Below the pieces are notes generated by a model that saw only the letters and a list, made by a program, of their open reading frames with translations, did not search any database and was not told where the DNA came from. 64,000 nt of DNA from Liolophura sinensis. Taxonomy: Eukaryota > Mollusca > Polyplacophora > Chitonida > Chitonidae. The translations under genes and the position numbers were made by a program. This document shows positions 46,115 through 57,072 of this stretch, piece after piece. The stretch covers positions 61,239,249 to 61,303,248 of the forward strand of contig NC_088295.1 in the NCBI RefSeq assembly GCF_032854445.1, given 5' to 3'. Every line of letters starts with the position of its first letter. The first letter of the stretch is position 1.

Positions 46115-47365
46115 ATACCGCGGTGGTGTAAAATGTCAATTCAATAAACTAGGACACTGAACCAAAGATACCCTAAACAACGAGACAAACCGAACCTGAT
46201 TCGATATCGTCGTGGTCTGGGTAATTAGAAAACCAGTTGGGCCGTACTGGTATATGTGTGAAGACTCATGACGTTGGCCCCCGAACGTCAATATACCGCG
46301 ATAGTCAGCTGCAGCAAGGAGCCACCTCATAAAATAGCGATTCCCAATGTAAACTAATGGGTGAATTCAGGCCTTGATACATGTGCGCTCAAGATTTAGG
46401 AAAGGTCATCAACCTCGTGTTAATACCGTCTACCATGTCGTAGAGCTGTCACCACTGTTATTGCTTTAATGTAGCTAGGTTTATGCTGACTGTCAAAATG
46501 TATTGCTACCTTCCGGACACAGACAAGAAAGAATCGATTGATCAGCATAAGTCGAATGTTTAAACCCTTCGTCCTTGACTAAGTGTGTGAATCTAGAAAT
46601 CACCTCACTGGTTTTACTCTCTATGCAGTAAATTTACATTAACAGCTGGAATAAAACCTCAACTAAGATAAACTGACAAGAGCACGTCTTTCACCGGTTA
46701 TGTGTGACCATTTACCAATTATCACCGTCGTTTCTGATCTGGTTCTACTCTCTACGCTGTAAGTTTTTCATTATATTGCGCACATATTCCGACGCAAACT
46801 CTGCTGGTGTACCATTAGAGTGTCTCCGACAGCGGGCCCCTTTGTATTGTTTTAATCTTATTGTATGCTATATTTCATGTTAATATACTGACGCCTAATA
46901 AATTGCAAATAACATCACTGTATTTTTTTCACAATTCTGCTGAAGAGTTGTTGGTAGAGGTGCGTAATTTTCTACTATTTCAGGATTTACAAGAACAATT
47001 AGAATAAAACGTAGGATAAATTGACATGAGGCTGTATTTCACAAGTTACGTGTGACCATTTGCTATTTTTTTCACTCAGCTCTAGTTTTACTCTGTATGC
47101 AATGTTCGTTTTAACGTTGTTCAGTTGCTCATTCGCAGAAAATAAGTTGACCTGTTCAACTTGGGTATAATTGAGATCATTCTCCTTGGCTAATTGATTA
47201 ATAATCCATTACCATAGTGTTGAGATTGAATAACATAATCGACTCAAAGTGGATTACCTCCGCGACAAGAAGGGAAATCGTGTTTGTTATCAACATCGTT
47301 GTGAGTGGCACATTACAATTTGTCAATAAACATATAAGGTCTACTTTTTGTATTTGATAGATTCT
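46115..47365 (+). repeat. Module C, copy 1 (with two D units inside)
   Basis: Starts with 'taccgcggtggtgtaaaatg' and 'tcaattcaataaac', then 'gattcgatatcgtcgtggtc'. It continues with 'caaaatgtattgctacc' and 'gaatcgattgatcagcat'. After two D units (46.61 and 46.96 kb) it goes on with 'cttgggtataattgagatca', 'ttctccttggctaattgatt' and 'aatttgtcaataaac'. Homologous to 49.93-51.4 and 54.53-57.87 kb. Its site near 46.47 kb lacks the fold-back element present at 55.0 kb. Confidence 0.85.
46610..47130 (+). repeat. Module D, two forward units
   Basis: Unit 1: 'aacctcaactaagataaact', 'caccggttatgtgtgacc', 'tctgatctggttctactctc'. Unit 2: 'aaaacgtaggataaattgac', 'cacaagttacgtgtgacc', 'agctctagttttactctgta'. 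The spacing is about 350 bases, as also seen at 60.6 and 61.0 kb. Confidence 0.8.
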
Positions 47366-47594
47366 ACCGTGTCACTTTGCGAAAGATTTAGCGACAATAC
47401 TACATGTATTTACGATCCGGATTAAAGGGGGAACGTTAACTTGAAACACAGTCCATGGGTGTGACAAAACAGAATACCGAAAGCAAAGAAAATGGGGTCT
47501 GGTGGTAAATGGGACTCCAGAACGGCTTTACTTTGATCACTGCTTTTAGGGAATGCCCAATGGATTCATAAAATACTGCACAGTGTTTACAGAT

Positions 47595-47642
47595 TTTACT
47601 CACTACAGACTTGACTGACTACAGACTTTACCCACTACAGAC
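47595..47642 (+). repeat. 16-bp tandem repeat, 3 copies
   Basis: Three units ending in 'actacagac': 'tttactcactacagac', 'ttgactgactacagac' and 'tttacccactacagac'. Confidence 0.88.
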
Positions 47643-47989
47643 TATAGTCCGGAAAACATTTTAAATTTAAACGGCAAATCTTTCTCAGTAAGGTTATGTG
47701 AGGCGGTACACGTATTGTTCGGATCATATTAAGAGCTTATCTCAAAATATCTTTGATATTCATTATTTGTTTAAATTGGCTTTTTAATGAATGAAATACA
47801 GTAAACTGTTTGTTTCGTTAAGTGATCTTTATGCACCATGTTAGTAATGTATGTTGGGACATCAGTCTTGCTCAGTTGTTGTTGTTAATCCGGTGTATAC
47901 TGCAAACCAAATCACATGAACGAGGGTATCTCACAACAAAACCAAAGAAGGCATGGAAGTCCGGCCTCTCACCCCTTGAGTGCAAACAT

Positions 47990-48690
47990 TACTACTATGG
48001 TCCATATCTATATAGCCGGTCGCATGTATGCAGCTGTCTACAAATTCAGTCACACTAACTGCCAAAATTGCCTTTCTTCAGTGACACGTAACAACACAAG
48101 CTCTACACCTGGATTTGTTTGAAGTCCATATTCTTTCACAGAAAATGAAATTAGAACACTTTTTCTAATCCATAATGTTAAACTGCATAAGCTTGATTTC
48201 GACGCCAAGAACTCATTACCTCGGTGACATCATAATTATTTTAAAACAACAGTGGCTTTTTTTCAGCGTATTTTGACGGATGGTGACACAAGCTATTTAA
48301 ACTGCTATCGACTTCAACCTAAACCCGGTTTCTGACAGTGTCATATTATATAAATTAGTATAATTTAACCTTCGTAAGTGATTTTTATTGTATCTTTTGA
48401 GGTATATTATCTCACATCAGTATGGTTTTAGACCTGAACACAGAAAATTTTCTTATAAAATAAAAACAATGTAGTCTATTCTTTGAAACAGTAGTGTAGG
48501 CTGTGTTACAGCGTGGTGTTTGTTCCAAGCGGGTGTTGGTGAAGCTATTGTGAAACGAATTACTCTCCACGTCCATTGTCCAGCATGCCACTTGTTCTTC
48601 AAAAATTATGACGTCACGCGAGGCAATGCGTCACTGTTGTTGAAACTAGGCTTATGGAGTTTAACATTTATTTTGACACTGACAGGTATA
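47990..48690. mobile_element. Fold-back element F, copy 2 (broken by SINEs)
   Basis: The left arm (about 47990-48260) has 'aattcagtcacactaactgc', 'tttctaatccataatgttaa' and 'acatcataattattt'. The right arm (48560-48690) has 'aaaattatgacgtcacgcga' and 'ggcttatggagtttaaca'. The outer part of the right arm is cut by the SINE-A at 48690. The arms pair as inverted repeats like those at 23.8 and 55.0 kb. Confidence 0.8.
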
Positions 48691-48940
48691 AATTTATTTA
48701 TTTATTTGATAGGTGTTTTACGCCGTAATAAAGGACATTTCAGTTGTACGTCGGCGGTCAGCGTTATGGTGGAGGGGGAAACTGGGCAGAGCCCGTGGAA
48801 AAAACACCACCATCCGCAGGTTGCTGGAAGACCTTCCCACTTAGCCGAAATGATTTGGACTTAAACTCACAGCGACCGTTTTGGTGGGAGATTCCTGGGT
48901 CAATGCGCCGTGCCAACCCCCTCGGCCATGGAGGCCTGAT
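48690..48940 (-). mobile_element. SINE-A, near full length
   Basis: The + strand runs from the tail 'aatttatttatttatttgat' through 'ggtgttttacgccgtaataa', 'tcggcggtcagcgttatgg', 'gcaggttgctggaagacctt', 'cacagcgaccgttttggtgg' and 'gattcctgggtcaatgcg' to the head 'ccccctcggccatggaggcc'. Frames of 78-114 codons in this stretch are the SINE read as protein. Confidence 0.94.
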
Positions 48941-48961
48941 GAGACATATAAAGAGAGCTTC

Positions 48962-49279
48962 GCGAGTGCTTAACGTCGTACTTAACAATTTTTCAGTCAT
49001 ATGACGACTAAATAGTCCTTAGAGTTCATGTAATGTACTTCCTTGTTGCAGGACGGATTTTCACCGCTCTTTTATTTAGTGCTGCTTCACTAAGACGACT
49101 TACCAAAAGTAAGTAAGCCGACCGAGTCATAATAATGATACGGGCCAGCCAGTCGTTGCACTCACCTGACGCCAAGCTAGGAAGCTAAAACTAAACCTTT
49201 TAAGGTCTTGGGTGTGCCCCGACCCAAGATCTGCCGCCCCCGAAGCGGACACTCTATCAACTTAGCCATCGGGGCTGGT
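48962..49279 (-). mobile_element. SINE-B, full length, inserted beside SINE-A
   Basis: The + strand runs from 'gagtgcttaacgtcgtactt' through 'ccttgttgcaggacggattt' and 'gacgacttaccaaaagtaag' to 'cactctatcaacttagccat' and 'cggggctgg'. The flanks 'agacatataaag' (48942) and 'agatataaag' (49281) look like its target duplication. It landed at the edge of SINE-A, so it is the later of the two. Confidence 0.94.
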
Positions 49280-49639
49280 GAGATATAAAGCAACTTGACA
49301 AAATAATACCAAACTGCTTACATTATGAAGTTTATGTTTTACGTATAAAAACAAACGTTAACCAAAGCAAAGAATAGAAAAAAACAATCGAAAAAGTTTC
49401 AAAAAAATATTTTTTTCAGGTTAACGTCGATATTTACACACCTAATTAAAAACTTAGCCAGAAATTGGTGGCATTGATCGCAAGTGCATTTTGGCCAGTT
49501 ATTACTGAGCAACTATCACTGTGGCCATGTAAACTTTATGAGCTCTTCGAGCAAGTTTTATGCTTTTGGTTTGGAAATTTACAGAATTGTGCTAAGATGT
49601 TGATATTTGAATTTTCTTATTGTACCTCTGCTGGGCTGG

Positions 49640-49925
49640 TCAAATGTTCGCCCACATTTCACTAGCTACCTTTTGGATTAGCACACGCAGTAGCTACACG
49701 GCTGAAAATCATCCGTTTTTTGACGCTTATACCTATTACGTGTCAGACCACGGTGAACTCATTACCGGCTTTCCATTTCTTAAATATCAGATTTCTAACC
49801 TAAGACAAAAATTATAGCAACTCTGATCCATTCTTTTTCCAGAAGCTGTGGACATTATTTAAAAAGTATTTATGTTCTAGTTTGTGATATATCCCTAAAC
49901 GTTTATTTTATAATTTATGCTTTAG
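49640..49925 (+). repeat. Module A, copy 13 (partial)
   Basis: 'gcccacatttcactagctac', 'ttttggattagcac', 'ggctgaaaatcatccg', 'tattacgtgtcagaccacgg' and 'ccctaaacgtttatttta' align it with 44.98-45.23 kb and 39.82-40.04 kb. Confidence 0.78.
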
Positions 49926-51430
49926 CATCTAATACCGCCTTAGTGTAAAATGTCAGTTCAATAAACCAGAGCACTGGACCAATTGATACCGTAGGCCTAC
50001 ACAAGACATGCCGGACTTGATTCGATATCGTTTTGGTCCGAGTAATTAGGAAAGCACAATGCACATCAACTCGTCTGCATTAGCAAATGTGTCAAGACTG
50101 TCAACGTAAACATGTCATTTCAGTACCCCGCCCCTCTTCCAGAGTCTTTAATGACCTGAAACGAATATAAAACACATTATTACCATGTGCACTTTGTACC
50201 CTTCTCCCACAGGCTCTATTAAACATTAGGTTTATGATATACTGAGAATACTTTTTAACATTGTTTAATTTTTCATTGGAACAAAATAAATTGGTTTAAC
50301 TTTGGTATAATTGAGACCATTCTCCTTGGTTGATTAATAATCCATTACTATTAGGTTAAGATTCCTTAACATGGTGGACTCAAAATGGATTAGTTTGGCA
50401 AGAACAGTCCAAATTACCGTTCATTATCAAATATAACGTGAGACAGACATAACAATTTATCAATAAGGTTAAAAAAGACTTTTTTGTGTCAGACACAACT
50501 TTGCAGAAGAATGACGGCTATGTACAAGACTATTCAAGATCCGGAATACATTGGAATTCATACTCTGCCCAGCGGATTTTGACTATAGACTTGAGACGAA
50601 CAGATCACAGAATGCATCTGGTGGTATATCGGATTAAAAAGCAAGATTGTTATAGTGTGACCTCAGCAAACATAGGACATACAAATATATTGAGAAAGTA
50701 CTATGTATTATTTACAGATTTCCCCAACTAACTACACGTAGTTAGATCGGTTAGTTATCGGTCAGTTTTTTGATAGTGTTCGTGAATCAGCCATAACAAG
50801 GAGGGGGGGCAAATAAAAATATACTAATTATCAGTGAAACGGCAATTTAGATTATTCCTTAAAATACCCACGACTTTAATTCTGTTTTTTTAATGAATTA
50901 AACAGGGGTCAACTGTTTTGATTGTATGTAAGCTTTATGGGCCATACTGATTATAGATGTCGTCACTGACGTCACACAAATTTTCTGCACCCGTAGGTTC
51001 AGATCTGTATGCAATACTTGCAAAGTTCACCCATGCAATATACCCATGTAATTCATCCGTAAAGGGCAAGTTGCAATCAATCATTTGACAGCATAATTCA
51101 ATTCAAAAAATAAAGACAAGTAATTGATGGTATTTTTAGTTGCGTTTAGGTGTTTAAATCATGTTTGTATTGATTTGTATATAATGATCCTTTAACTATT
51201 TAATAATCAATAAGAAAAAAAAAATCTTACTGGACGCATTCATGTATGTGGCCTTTAGAATTGGAGAGGCAAGAAAGGACTTTAGTTAATGGACGGATAT
51301 AGAGGATTATAACGGTTTCTAAACATGGTTTAATACATAGCGTTTGACCATCTATGAGACGACGGAGTTGGCCATTAATGTATTTATTCGTTTTTATCGG
51401 GTTCCGCAAAGAACCAAAAATAAACAAAAA
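49926..51430 (+). repeat. Module C, copy 2
   Basis: 'taccgccttagtgtaaaatg', 'gattcgatatcgttttggtc', 'aggctctattaaacattagg', 'ttggtataattgagaccatt', 'ctttgcagaagaatgacggc', 'catgtaattcatcc', 'atttaataatcaataag' and 'atgagacgacggagttgg' all recur in order at 54.53-57.87 kb. It has no SINE at the place where the later copy has one (about 50.57 kb). Frames inside are not conserved. Confidence 0.87.
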
Positions 51431-51439
51431 ACGCAGAGA

Positions 51440-51955
51440 TGTGTTAAATGAGACCTCCTCAAGGGATAAGCTGATGGGTTATGAAAGCAATAATATTGCA
51501 GCATTATGCCATATTTCTTACCCACCCGAGATCTTACTGACCCATAGTCTGCGATAAAGGAAGTGGTAAGGTCAGGAATGACGATCTGCCAAGACATATC
51601 ACATCCAGACGTCAGAATCCATTTGGAAACGTCTTAAACAACCATCAGGTCGATATTTCATTTTGCAATATGAACAAGAGAAATAGACCTTGGCATTAAA
51701 TTCTTGACGTTATGGGGTAGCCTGGGTCTGCGTTTTGTGACGTTATTGACAGCTAGGTGTCAGACACCTACGAGCTCATTGACATTTTTCCAGTTCTGAA
51801 ACATTAGTAGCCCAAGCTAGCCGGAATTATAACAATTGGCATCGTTCTATTCTTCAGAAGATGAAAATACTAGTGGGGAAGTCTTATTGAAATACATGTA
51901 TGTTTCAATTCGTTGTGACATACATGTACATATATACCTGAATGTTGACATCATT
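51440..51955 (+). repeat. Module A, copy 14
   Basis: 'gcagagatgtgttaaatgag', 'aaggataagctgatgggtt'-like text, 'atccatttggaaacgtctta', 'ttgcaatatgaacaagag', 'gttatggggtagcctgg', 'gctaggtgtcagacacctac'. Closest to the copy at 62.90 kb, with which it shares the 'gggtagcc' text. Confidence 0.85.
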
Positions 51956-52035
51956 TATTTATATTTAATTGAGTGGAATTTGACGTCGTAGTCAAGAATG
52001 TCGGCCAGCATTATGGCGCAATGGTATTAAAAATA
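51948..52035 (-). mobile_element. SINE-A 3' fragment
   Basis: 'catttatttatatttaattg', 'gtggaatttgacgtcgtagt', 'caagaatgtcggccagcatt' and 'atggcgcaatgg' are a decayed SINE-A end. A fresher SINE-A lies in the corresponding place of the 63 kb unit. Confidence 0.78.
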
Positions 52036-52079
52036 TCAGGCGATAATTAATCAAGCTGATATTGAATAGTCTCTGTTGA

Positions 52080-52400
52080 AAATAAAGCCATAGGGATTTC
52101 TCAATAAACACTCCACAACTCTAAAATCAATCAGTTTTCTAACATCGTAAACATTTCTGCAGAACTAATTCTGTTCTGATACCTGTATATCATTTTCACT
52201 CTGAAAATAATAATAAAACATTTTCGTTCATTGTATGTTCACCTTTATTTTACAAAGCTGTGCTTAGATTTATTGTTTCACAATGTGCACTTTACCGTTA
52301 CCCTCAGGAGGTTGAAGCATTCATGTACACTGCACAGTATATGCTGAGATTTGTACAGTTTATAAGAAACTGATCTAACCATATAACGTATATAATACTG
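52080..52400 (+). repeat. Duplicated flank (pairs with 63830-64000)
   Basis: 'ctcaataaacactcc', 'attctgttctgatacctg', 'ctttattttacaaagctgtg' and 'tgtttcacaatgtgcac' match 63.84-64.00 kb up to the window edge. 'gctgagatttgtacagttta' near 52340 matches 62.61 kb. Confidence 0.75.
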
Positions 52401-52740
52401 TCTAACCTGGAATTCGAGCCATGGCTGGGGTGAAGCAAAAGCGTAAACGGACATAGTGGAATGCCAGGACGGCTTTAACCATTATGATCAATTTTGTTGT
52501 AAACTCTTTCTGAGACACATTTAATATAAAATGACAAATATATCCTAAAATATATATTCGGTAATAAAATACATGGCGACGCGCGTGGATAAAATATCAA
52601 TTGTTTGGAGCACTTTGTCAACAGCCATCTCCAAAACGCAACAGATCATGGGCAAAATAAACAACTCACTTCAACGTGTGTATCAGAATTGACGGTCCAG
52701 GCAATAAAACGCGCCGGTTTAAAACGGAATACCATTGTCC

Positions 52741-52893
52741 TCAGACGTGAAAATACTGATGCTTGACAACACCATGGTTATCCAGCAACATGTCGTTGTC
52801 TAAATCTTGGCCCAGGGGAACGAGGAGGTCAGTTGAATAGTAAAACTCGTTAGGCATAACCATGTAGTTCTGGTGATCAAAAGACGTGGATAG
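52741..52893 (-). CDS. Possible terminal exon (low confidence)
   Basis: On the minus strand a pyrimidine-rich run (a T-rich tract, then 'cctatccacgtcttttgatc' and 'accag') forms a plausible 3' splice site near 52893. It is followed by about 42 codons, 'NYMVMPNEFYYSTDLLVPLG' then an acidic 'QDLDNDMLLDN', and a TGA. I recognise no family. I saw no repeat copy of it in the window and no matching upstream exon, so it may be an isolated chance frame. Confidence 0.14.
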   Translation of the reverse strand, partial: LSTSFDHQNYMVMPNEFYYSTDLLVPLGQDLDNDMLLDNHGVVKHQYFHV

Positions 52894-52959
52894 GAAAAAA
52901 AATGGAAATTTAATCATAGTGATGGCTTGCTCCATGTGACCTGCTTAGTAGCTCCCCCG

Positions 52960-53170
52960 CATCTTCTATATGCAGAAACTCTGCTCGATCAAAATGTCAG
53001 AACCAACTGGAACGTGCTGAATGAAGCGTCCTGCAGGGCAAAGCTTGCGTGTCAAGAAAGCTATAGCTGGTATAGCTCGTCCGATAACTGGTCCGAACCC
53101 ACTGTCCACTGTACAGCATGTCGGAAGATCGCTTTGGACGATACGCCAAGACACATTGCCCATTTTCTAT
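52960..53170 (+). repeat. Module A, copy 15 (short 5' part)
   Basis: 'gcgtcctgcagggcaaagct', 'tgcgtgtcaagaaagcta', 'gatacgccaagacacattgc' are the opening of A as at 44.77 kb. The rest is missing. Overlapping frames of 65-82 codons on both strands here come from this repeat. Confidence 0.8.
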
Positions 53171-53254
53171 TTTAAACTATTGATATTTAATGGCGGCATC
53201 ACCATTGACCGCGACCACGACGGCTTCCGTGGTCAGGTTATATGAACAACCAAA

Positions 53255-53390
53255 AATTGCACGTTTGGCGCTCATCACTGGGGTTAGAGCAAGGGACTTG
53301 GTAGGTTGGCCCAGTGTCAGTATGATGTAGCTGAGTGGGGTGTCACATCCGGTGTCTTCGGCATTAGAGTATATCAAGTAGACATTTAAT
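53255..53390 (+). mobile_element. SINE core fragment (SINE-B-like, different subfamily)
   Basis: 'cacgtttggcgctcatcact', 'ggggttagagcaagggactt', 'ggttggcccagtgtcagtat' and 'gagtggggtgtcacatc' share the 'cttggcgctcagcat ... ggttggccc ... cagtataatg' pattern with the SINE-B core but have a different following sequence. No head or tail is present. The 98-codon minus-strand frame (53177-53473), which looks convincingly coding and even has an acceptor-like 'cctaactttcag', is this SINE core read backwards. Confidence 0.75.
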
Positions 53391-53479
53391 TTCATATTTG
53401 ACAACTGAAAGTTAGGCATTAAAGAATTTATGAAAACAACCAAAGAAAATAAGTGAAAATCAAGACAAAACAAAAGTAT

Positions 53480-54530
53480 ATTTATTTTTAGCTTTATATG
53501 GATGGGATTGAAACTTTAGCCCATATTAAATTTATCCACCATGAAAAAACTCACACCGTAGCTCAAAAATGTCCCCTTGTGATCATTCTGCTCAAAAAGG
53601 TCTAATTTATAGCCAATGGGACATGTTCCAAAGTCATAGATGTATGTATTCCTACAGGATGTTTCAAAACGTGTCAGTATTTAATGTCGCCTAAATACGA
53701 AAACACGTGTAAATGTAAAGTTCAGATCATGAAACATTATCCAAACGCTCCGTTAAATGTCGTAATTTCATGGTTTATTGTGTAAATGTAGAGTGCACAT
53801 TATTCAACTTACATATATATAATAAAATGCCTTGAAATGGAATTGAATTTGAGGAAACTTGGGTGCTAAGGTTTAGCCCTAAAATCATGATGATGGACAT
53901 CAACTCTGACTAGATCAGATCTGTCCTCTGTCATGCACCAGACACAACAGAAACCTGAATGATTGTTTATGAAGCGGCTTATCGACCCTGTTTCACCAAG
54001 TAAGTCCAAGTAAGGGCCATCAGACAAAGCTCTAGATCGCGCCAAAAAGTAAGAGTTAGGCCATAGAGTAAGTATCATGTAAGATGTAAAACACAAATTA
54101 AGATTCAGTCACGACCCAACAGGGAGTTACAGGTCTAAAATCTGCTTGTAATGATATGCTTTTTTTTCTTTTTGATGCTTACTAAGGTTGGTACACTTAA
54201 AACTTACACTTACACTGTGAAATATGGTATCTATAATATGGATCACCAGAGTCATTAGACTTCGATAACGGTTCTGTTTGTTCAACTTTGTGGAAAACCA
54301 ATGGAAGAAGCAATACATGCAAGAAATTTTATTATTTCGTCTTCAAGTGTAATTTACGGCCTAACATTGGCTCTATATCATGTAGGAAAAGTCTTTGTAC
54401 CTCATTATATATAACATCAAAGTCCATCTTAAGACGATGAATCACATTCGCATTGAGTCCATACCCCACCGTATAGAGCTCATCTCATCAGAGGACGAAG
54501 AAAGCCTCCATGCTATGCTTCACAATGTTC
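53480..54530. other. Unassigned DNA
   Basis: Contains a 76-codon minus-strand frame (53866-54096) with text such as 'LLGETGSISRFINNHSGFCC', not assigned to a family. Part of it (around 54000-54080) may be a diverged SINE core. No supported gene. Confidence 0.4.
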
Positions 54531-54999
54531 CCATACCGCAGTGATGTAAAATGTCAATTCAATAAACCAGAGCACTGAACCAAAGGGTACCGTATACAAC
54601 AAGGCAAGCCCTACTTGATTCGATATCGTCTTGGTCCGGGTAAGTAAGAAACCACGATCCGCACCAATTGTTCTGTATTGGCAAGTGTGTCAAGACTCTA
54701 GGCGTCGGTTCTACAGAGACTGGATGGTCAGCTTCAGTAAGGAATCATCGTCCATCCCCAGAGTGAATAGGATCGTCAACCTGGCGGTCATATTGTCTAC
54801 TATCTTGGAGAAATGTCACCACTAATGTTGCTTTATTATAGGTTGATGCTGAACACTCCTGGCTGTCCAAATGTCATGCTACCTTCTGGACACTGGCCTC
54901 TTTGCACTTTTTTATACGCACGGGGCTCGGAATAGGTCATCAACATCGCGTTATCACTGTCTATTATCTTGTCACCACTGTCATTCCCTCCATGTATAT

Positions 55000-55844
55000 T
55001 AGTGTCGATTTCTTTAAGAGAGTCGTCTATATTCAGCTTTCTGTTAAATCAGTCATACTCGCCAACACAATTGCCTTTAGTCAGTGATACGTAACATCAC
55101 CAACTGTACACATGGATGTGTTGGAAGCCCATATTCTCCCAAAGCAAAGCAAATGAGAACAATTTTAATAATTCATAATGTTAAACTGTATAATCTCAGT
55201 ATGAGCAAGAACTCATTGCCTCGGGTGACGTCATAATTATTCAAAATCAAGTGGCATGCTAGGGAATGGGCATGGAGAGTAATTAATTTGTTTTACAATA
55301 GCTGCACCAACATGCGGTTAGAACAAACTCCATGCAGTAACACAGCCTACACTACACTCTCAGCGAATAGACTACATTGTTTTTTATAACAAAATTTCCT
55401 AATATCCAGCTTTAAAACCATACTGCCGTAAGATCACATATTACAGCAGAATTCATTTATTAAGGGTATATCAGACTAAAACGTCTAAACTATTTCAAAT
55501 AAGGCAGTGTCAGAAACAGGGTTTACATTAAAATCAATAGCAGTCTAGGTAACTGGCGTCGCCCTCCGTCAAAACTCCGCCCATTGTCGAATATGCCACT
55601 GGTTTTTGAATAATTATAACGTCACCCGAGGCAATGGGTTCTTGCTGTCGAAACTGGGCTTACGGACTTCAACATTATGAAAAGTGTTCTAACTTCATTT
55701 TTCTCGCAATAATGTGAACTTCAAACATATCAATGTGTAGAGCTTATCTTGTTAAGTGTCATTGACTAAAGGCAATTTTGGTAGCGAGTATGACTGATTT
55801 TACAGACAGCTGAAAATAGGCGACTCTCTAAAAGAAATAGACTG
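55000..55844. mobile_element. Fold-back element F, copy 3 (about 845 bp)
   Basis: The left arm opens 'tagtgtcgatttctttaag', 'agagtcgtctat', 'ttaaatcagtcatactcgcc', and has 'attcataatgttaaactg' and 'gtgacgtcataattattc'. The right arm has 'gaataattataacgtcaccc', 'cttcaacattatgaaaag', 'gcgagtatgactgattttac' and closes 'cgactctctaaaagaaatag'. The flanks 'cactgtcattccctccatgt' and 'ttaactgtcaaaatg' are contiguous (with divergence) at 46.45-46.50 kb, which lacks the element. Confidence 0.88.
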
Positions 55845-56802
55845 TAATCCTGAAATTTCTTAACTGTCAAAATGCCCTGCTTCCTTCGGGACACAGACGA
55901 AAAAGAATCGATTGATCTGCATTTGTAAGTCGAGTGTGCAGCCCCTGGCTAAGGCGGCCAACCACCACACATTAGGGAGCTCACATACTGGAAACCAGCC
56001 CTGGATGGTTCCGTTGCTCCCTTTAATTAGGAGCTTTGTTTTGTGCCTCGGAAAAGATTTTCTCTCCAGCATTCGGTGAATGGTATATGTACATATACCA
56101 ACCTACCAGAGTGGTTTGTCAGCAAGTCATGACTGGCCACTTGAGATTCACACTGGTCATCAGGTCAGTGTTAAGTAAAGATAGTCACCATAGCCCTTTT
56201 TCAGATGTTTCTACTTTTTCAAGCACGGTTTCAAGCCTTTTCAAGAACGGTTTAGCGTTTACTGTACCAGCAGCCTAAATTACAACAGGCAAACAAGCCA
56301 TTTAAATATAAAAAAAACATGTTTGATGCCGTGATGCAAGTGTGTAAAAAACATCATTACGAGGTTCACTTTGGTACATCTGTCTAATTGCCTCCCCCAG
56401 GCTCTATTAAACCTTAGATACATGGTATTCTGACAAGGAAACCTATTAACATTGTTGAAGTTTTCGCACAAAATAAATTGCCCTGTTCAACTTGGGTATA
56501 ATTGTGATCATTCTCCTTGGCTAACTGATTTAAAATCCATTACCAGAGGGTTGAGATTGCATAACATAATAGACTGAAAGTGGATTAATTCATCGAAATG
56601 AGCGAGAATGGTGTTAATTATCACATTTTACGTGAGAGAGACATTACAACTTGTCATTAAACGTCAAAAGGAATTATTTTTTGCATCAGATAGACTTTGT
56701 TGTATAACTTCGTAGAGGAATGTCGGCTAGGGACAAGACTAATCACGATCCAGAATACACTAGTAAGGATTGAGTCATACACTGGCCAGAGGTATCTGAG
56801 TA

Positions 56803-57072
56803 TATTTATTTATTTATTTGACTGGTGTTTTACGCCTTACTCAACAATATTTCACTTATACGACGGCATCCAGCATTATGGTGGGAGGAAACCGGGCAGA
56901 GCCCGGGGGAAACCCACGGCCATCCGCAGGTTGCCGGGAGACCTTCCCACTTACGGCTGGAGAGGAAGCCAACATGAGCTGGAAATGAAATCAAAGCGAC
57001 CGCATTAGTGAGAGACTCCTGGGTCATTACGCTGTGCTAGCGCGCTAACCAGCTGAGCCAAGGAGGCCCCCA
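56803..57072 (-). mobile_element. SINE-A, full length with 10-bp target duplication
   Basis: The + strand runs from TTTA repeats and 'gactggtgttttacgcctta' through 'atacgacggcatccagcatt', 'cagagcccgggggaaaccca', 'cggctggagaggaagccaac', 'gtgagagactcctgggtcat' and 'gctgtgctagcgcgctaacc' to 'agctgagccaaggaggcccc'. Reverse-complemented, the head has an A-box 'tggctcagctgg'. The flanks are 'tatctgagta' at 56793 and 57073, identical. The paralogue at about 50.57 kb is empty. The 103-codon frame here is the SINE. Confidence 0.97.

Noticed and set aside
48520-49004. Frames of 78-114 codons on both strands
   Set aside because: They run from fold-back element F into SINE-A; sequence shared with other SINE-A copies explains them.
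53177-53473. 98-codon minus-strand frame with an acceptor-like 'cctaactttcag' and protein-like text
   Set aside because: It is the conserved core of a SINE read backwards; the + strand carries the 'tttggcgctcatcact ... ggttggccc' SINE core.
53866-54096. 76-codon minus-strand frame with protein-like text
   Set aside because: No family recognised, no good splice borders, and part of it may be a diverged SINE core; left as unassigned.
56697-57027. Frames of 65-103 codons
   Set aside because: They cover the full-length SINE-A with its 10-bp target duplication, which is absent from the paralogous copy.
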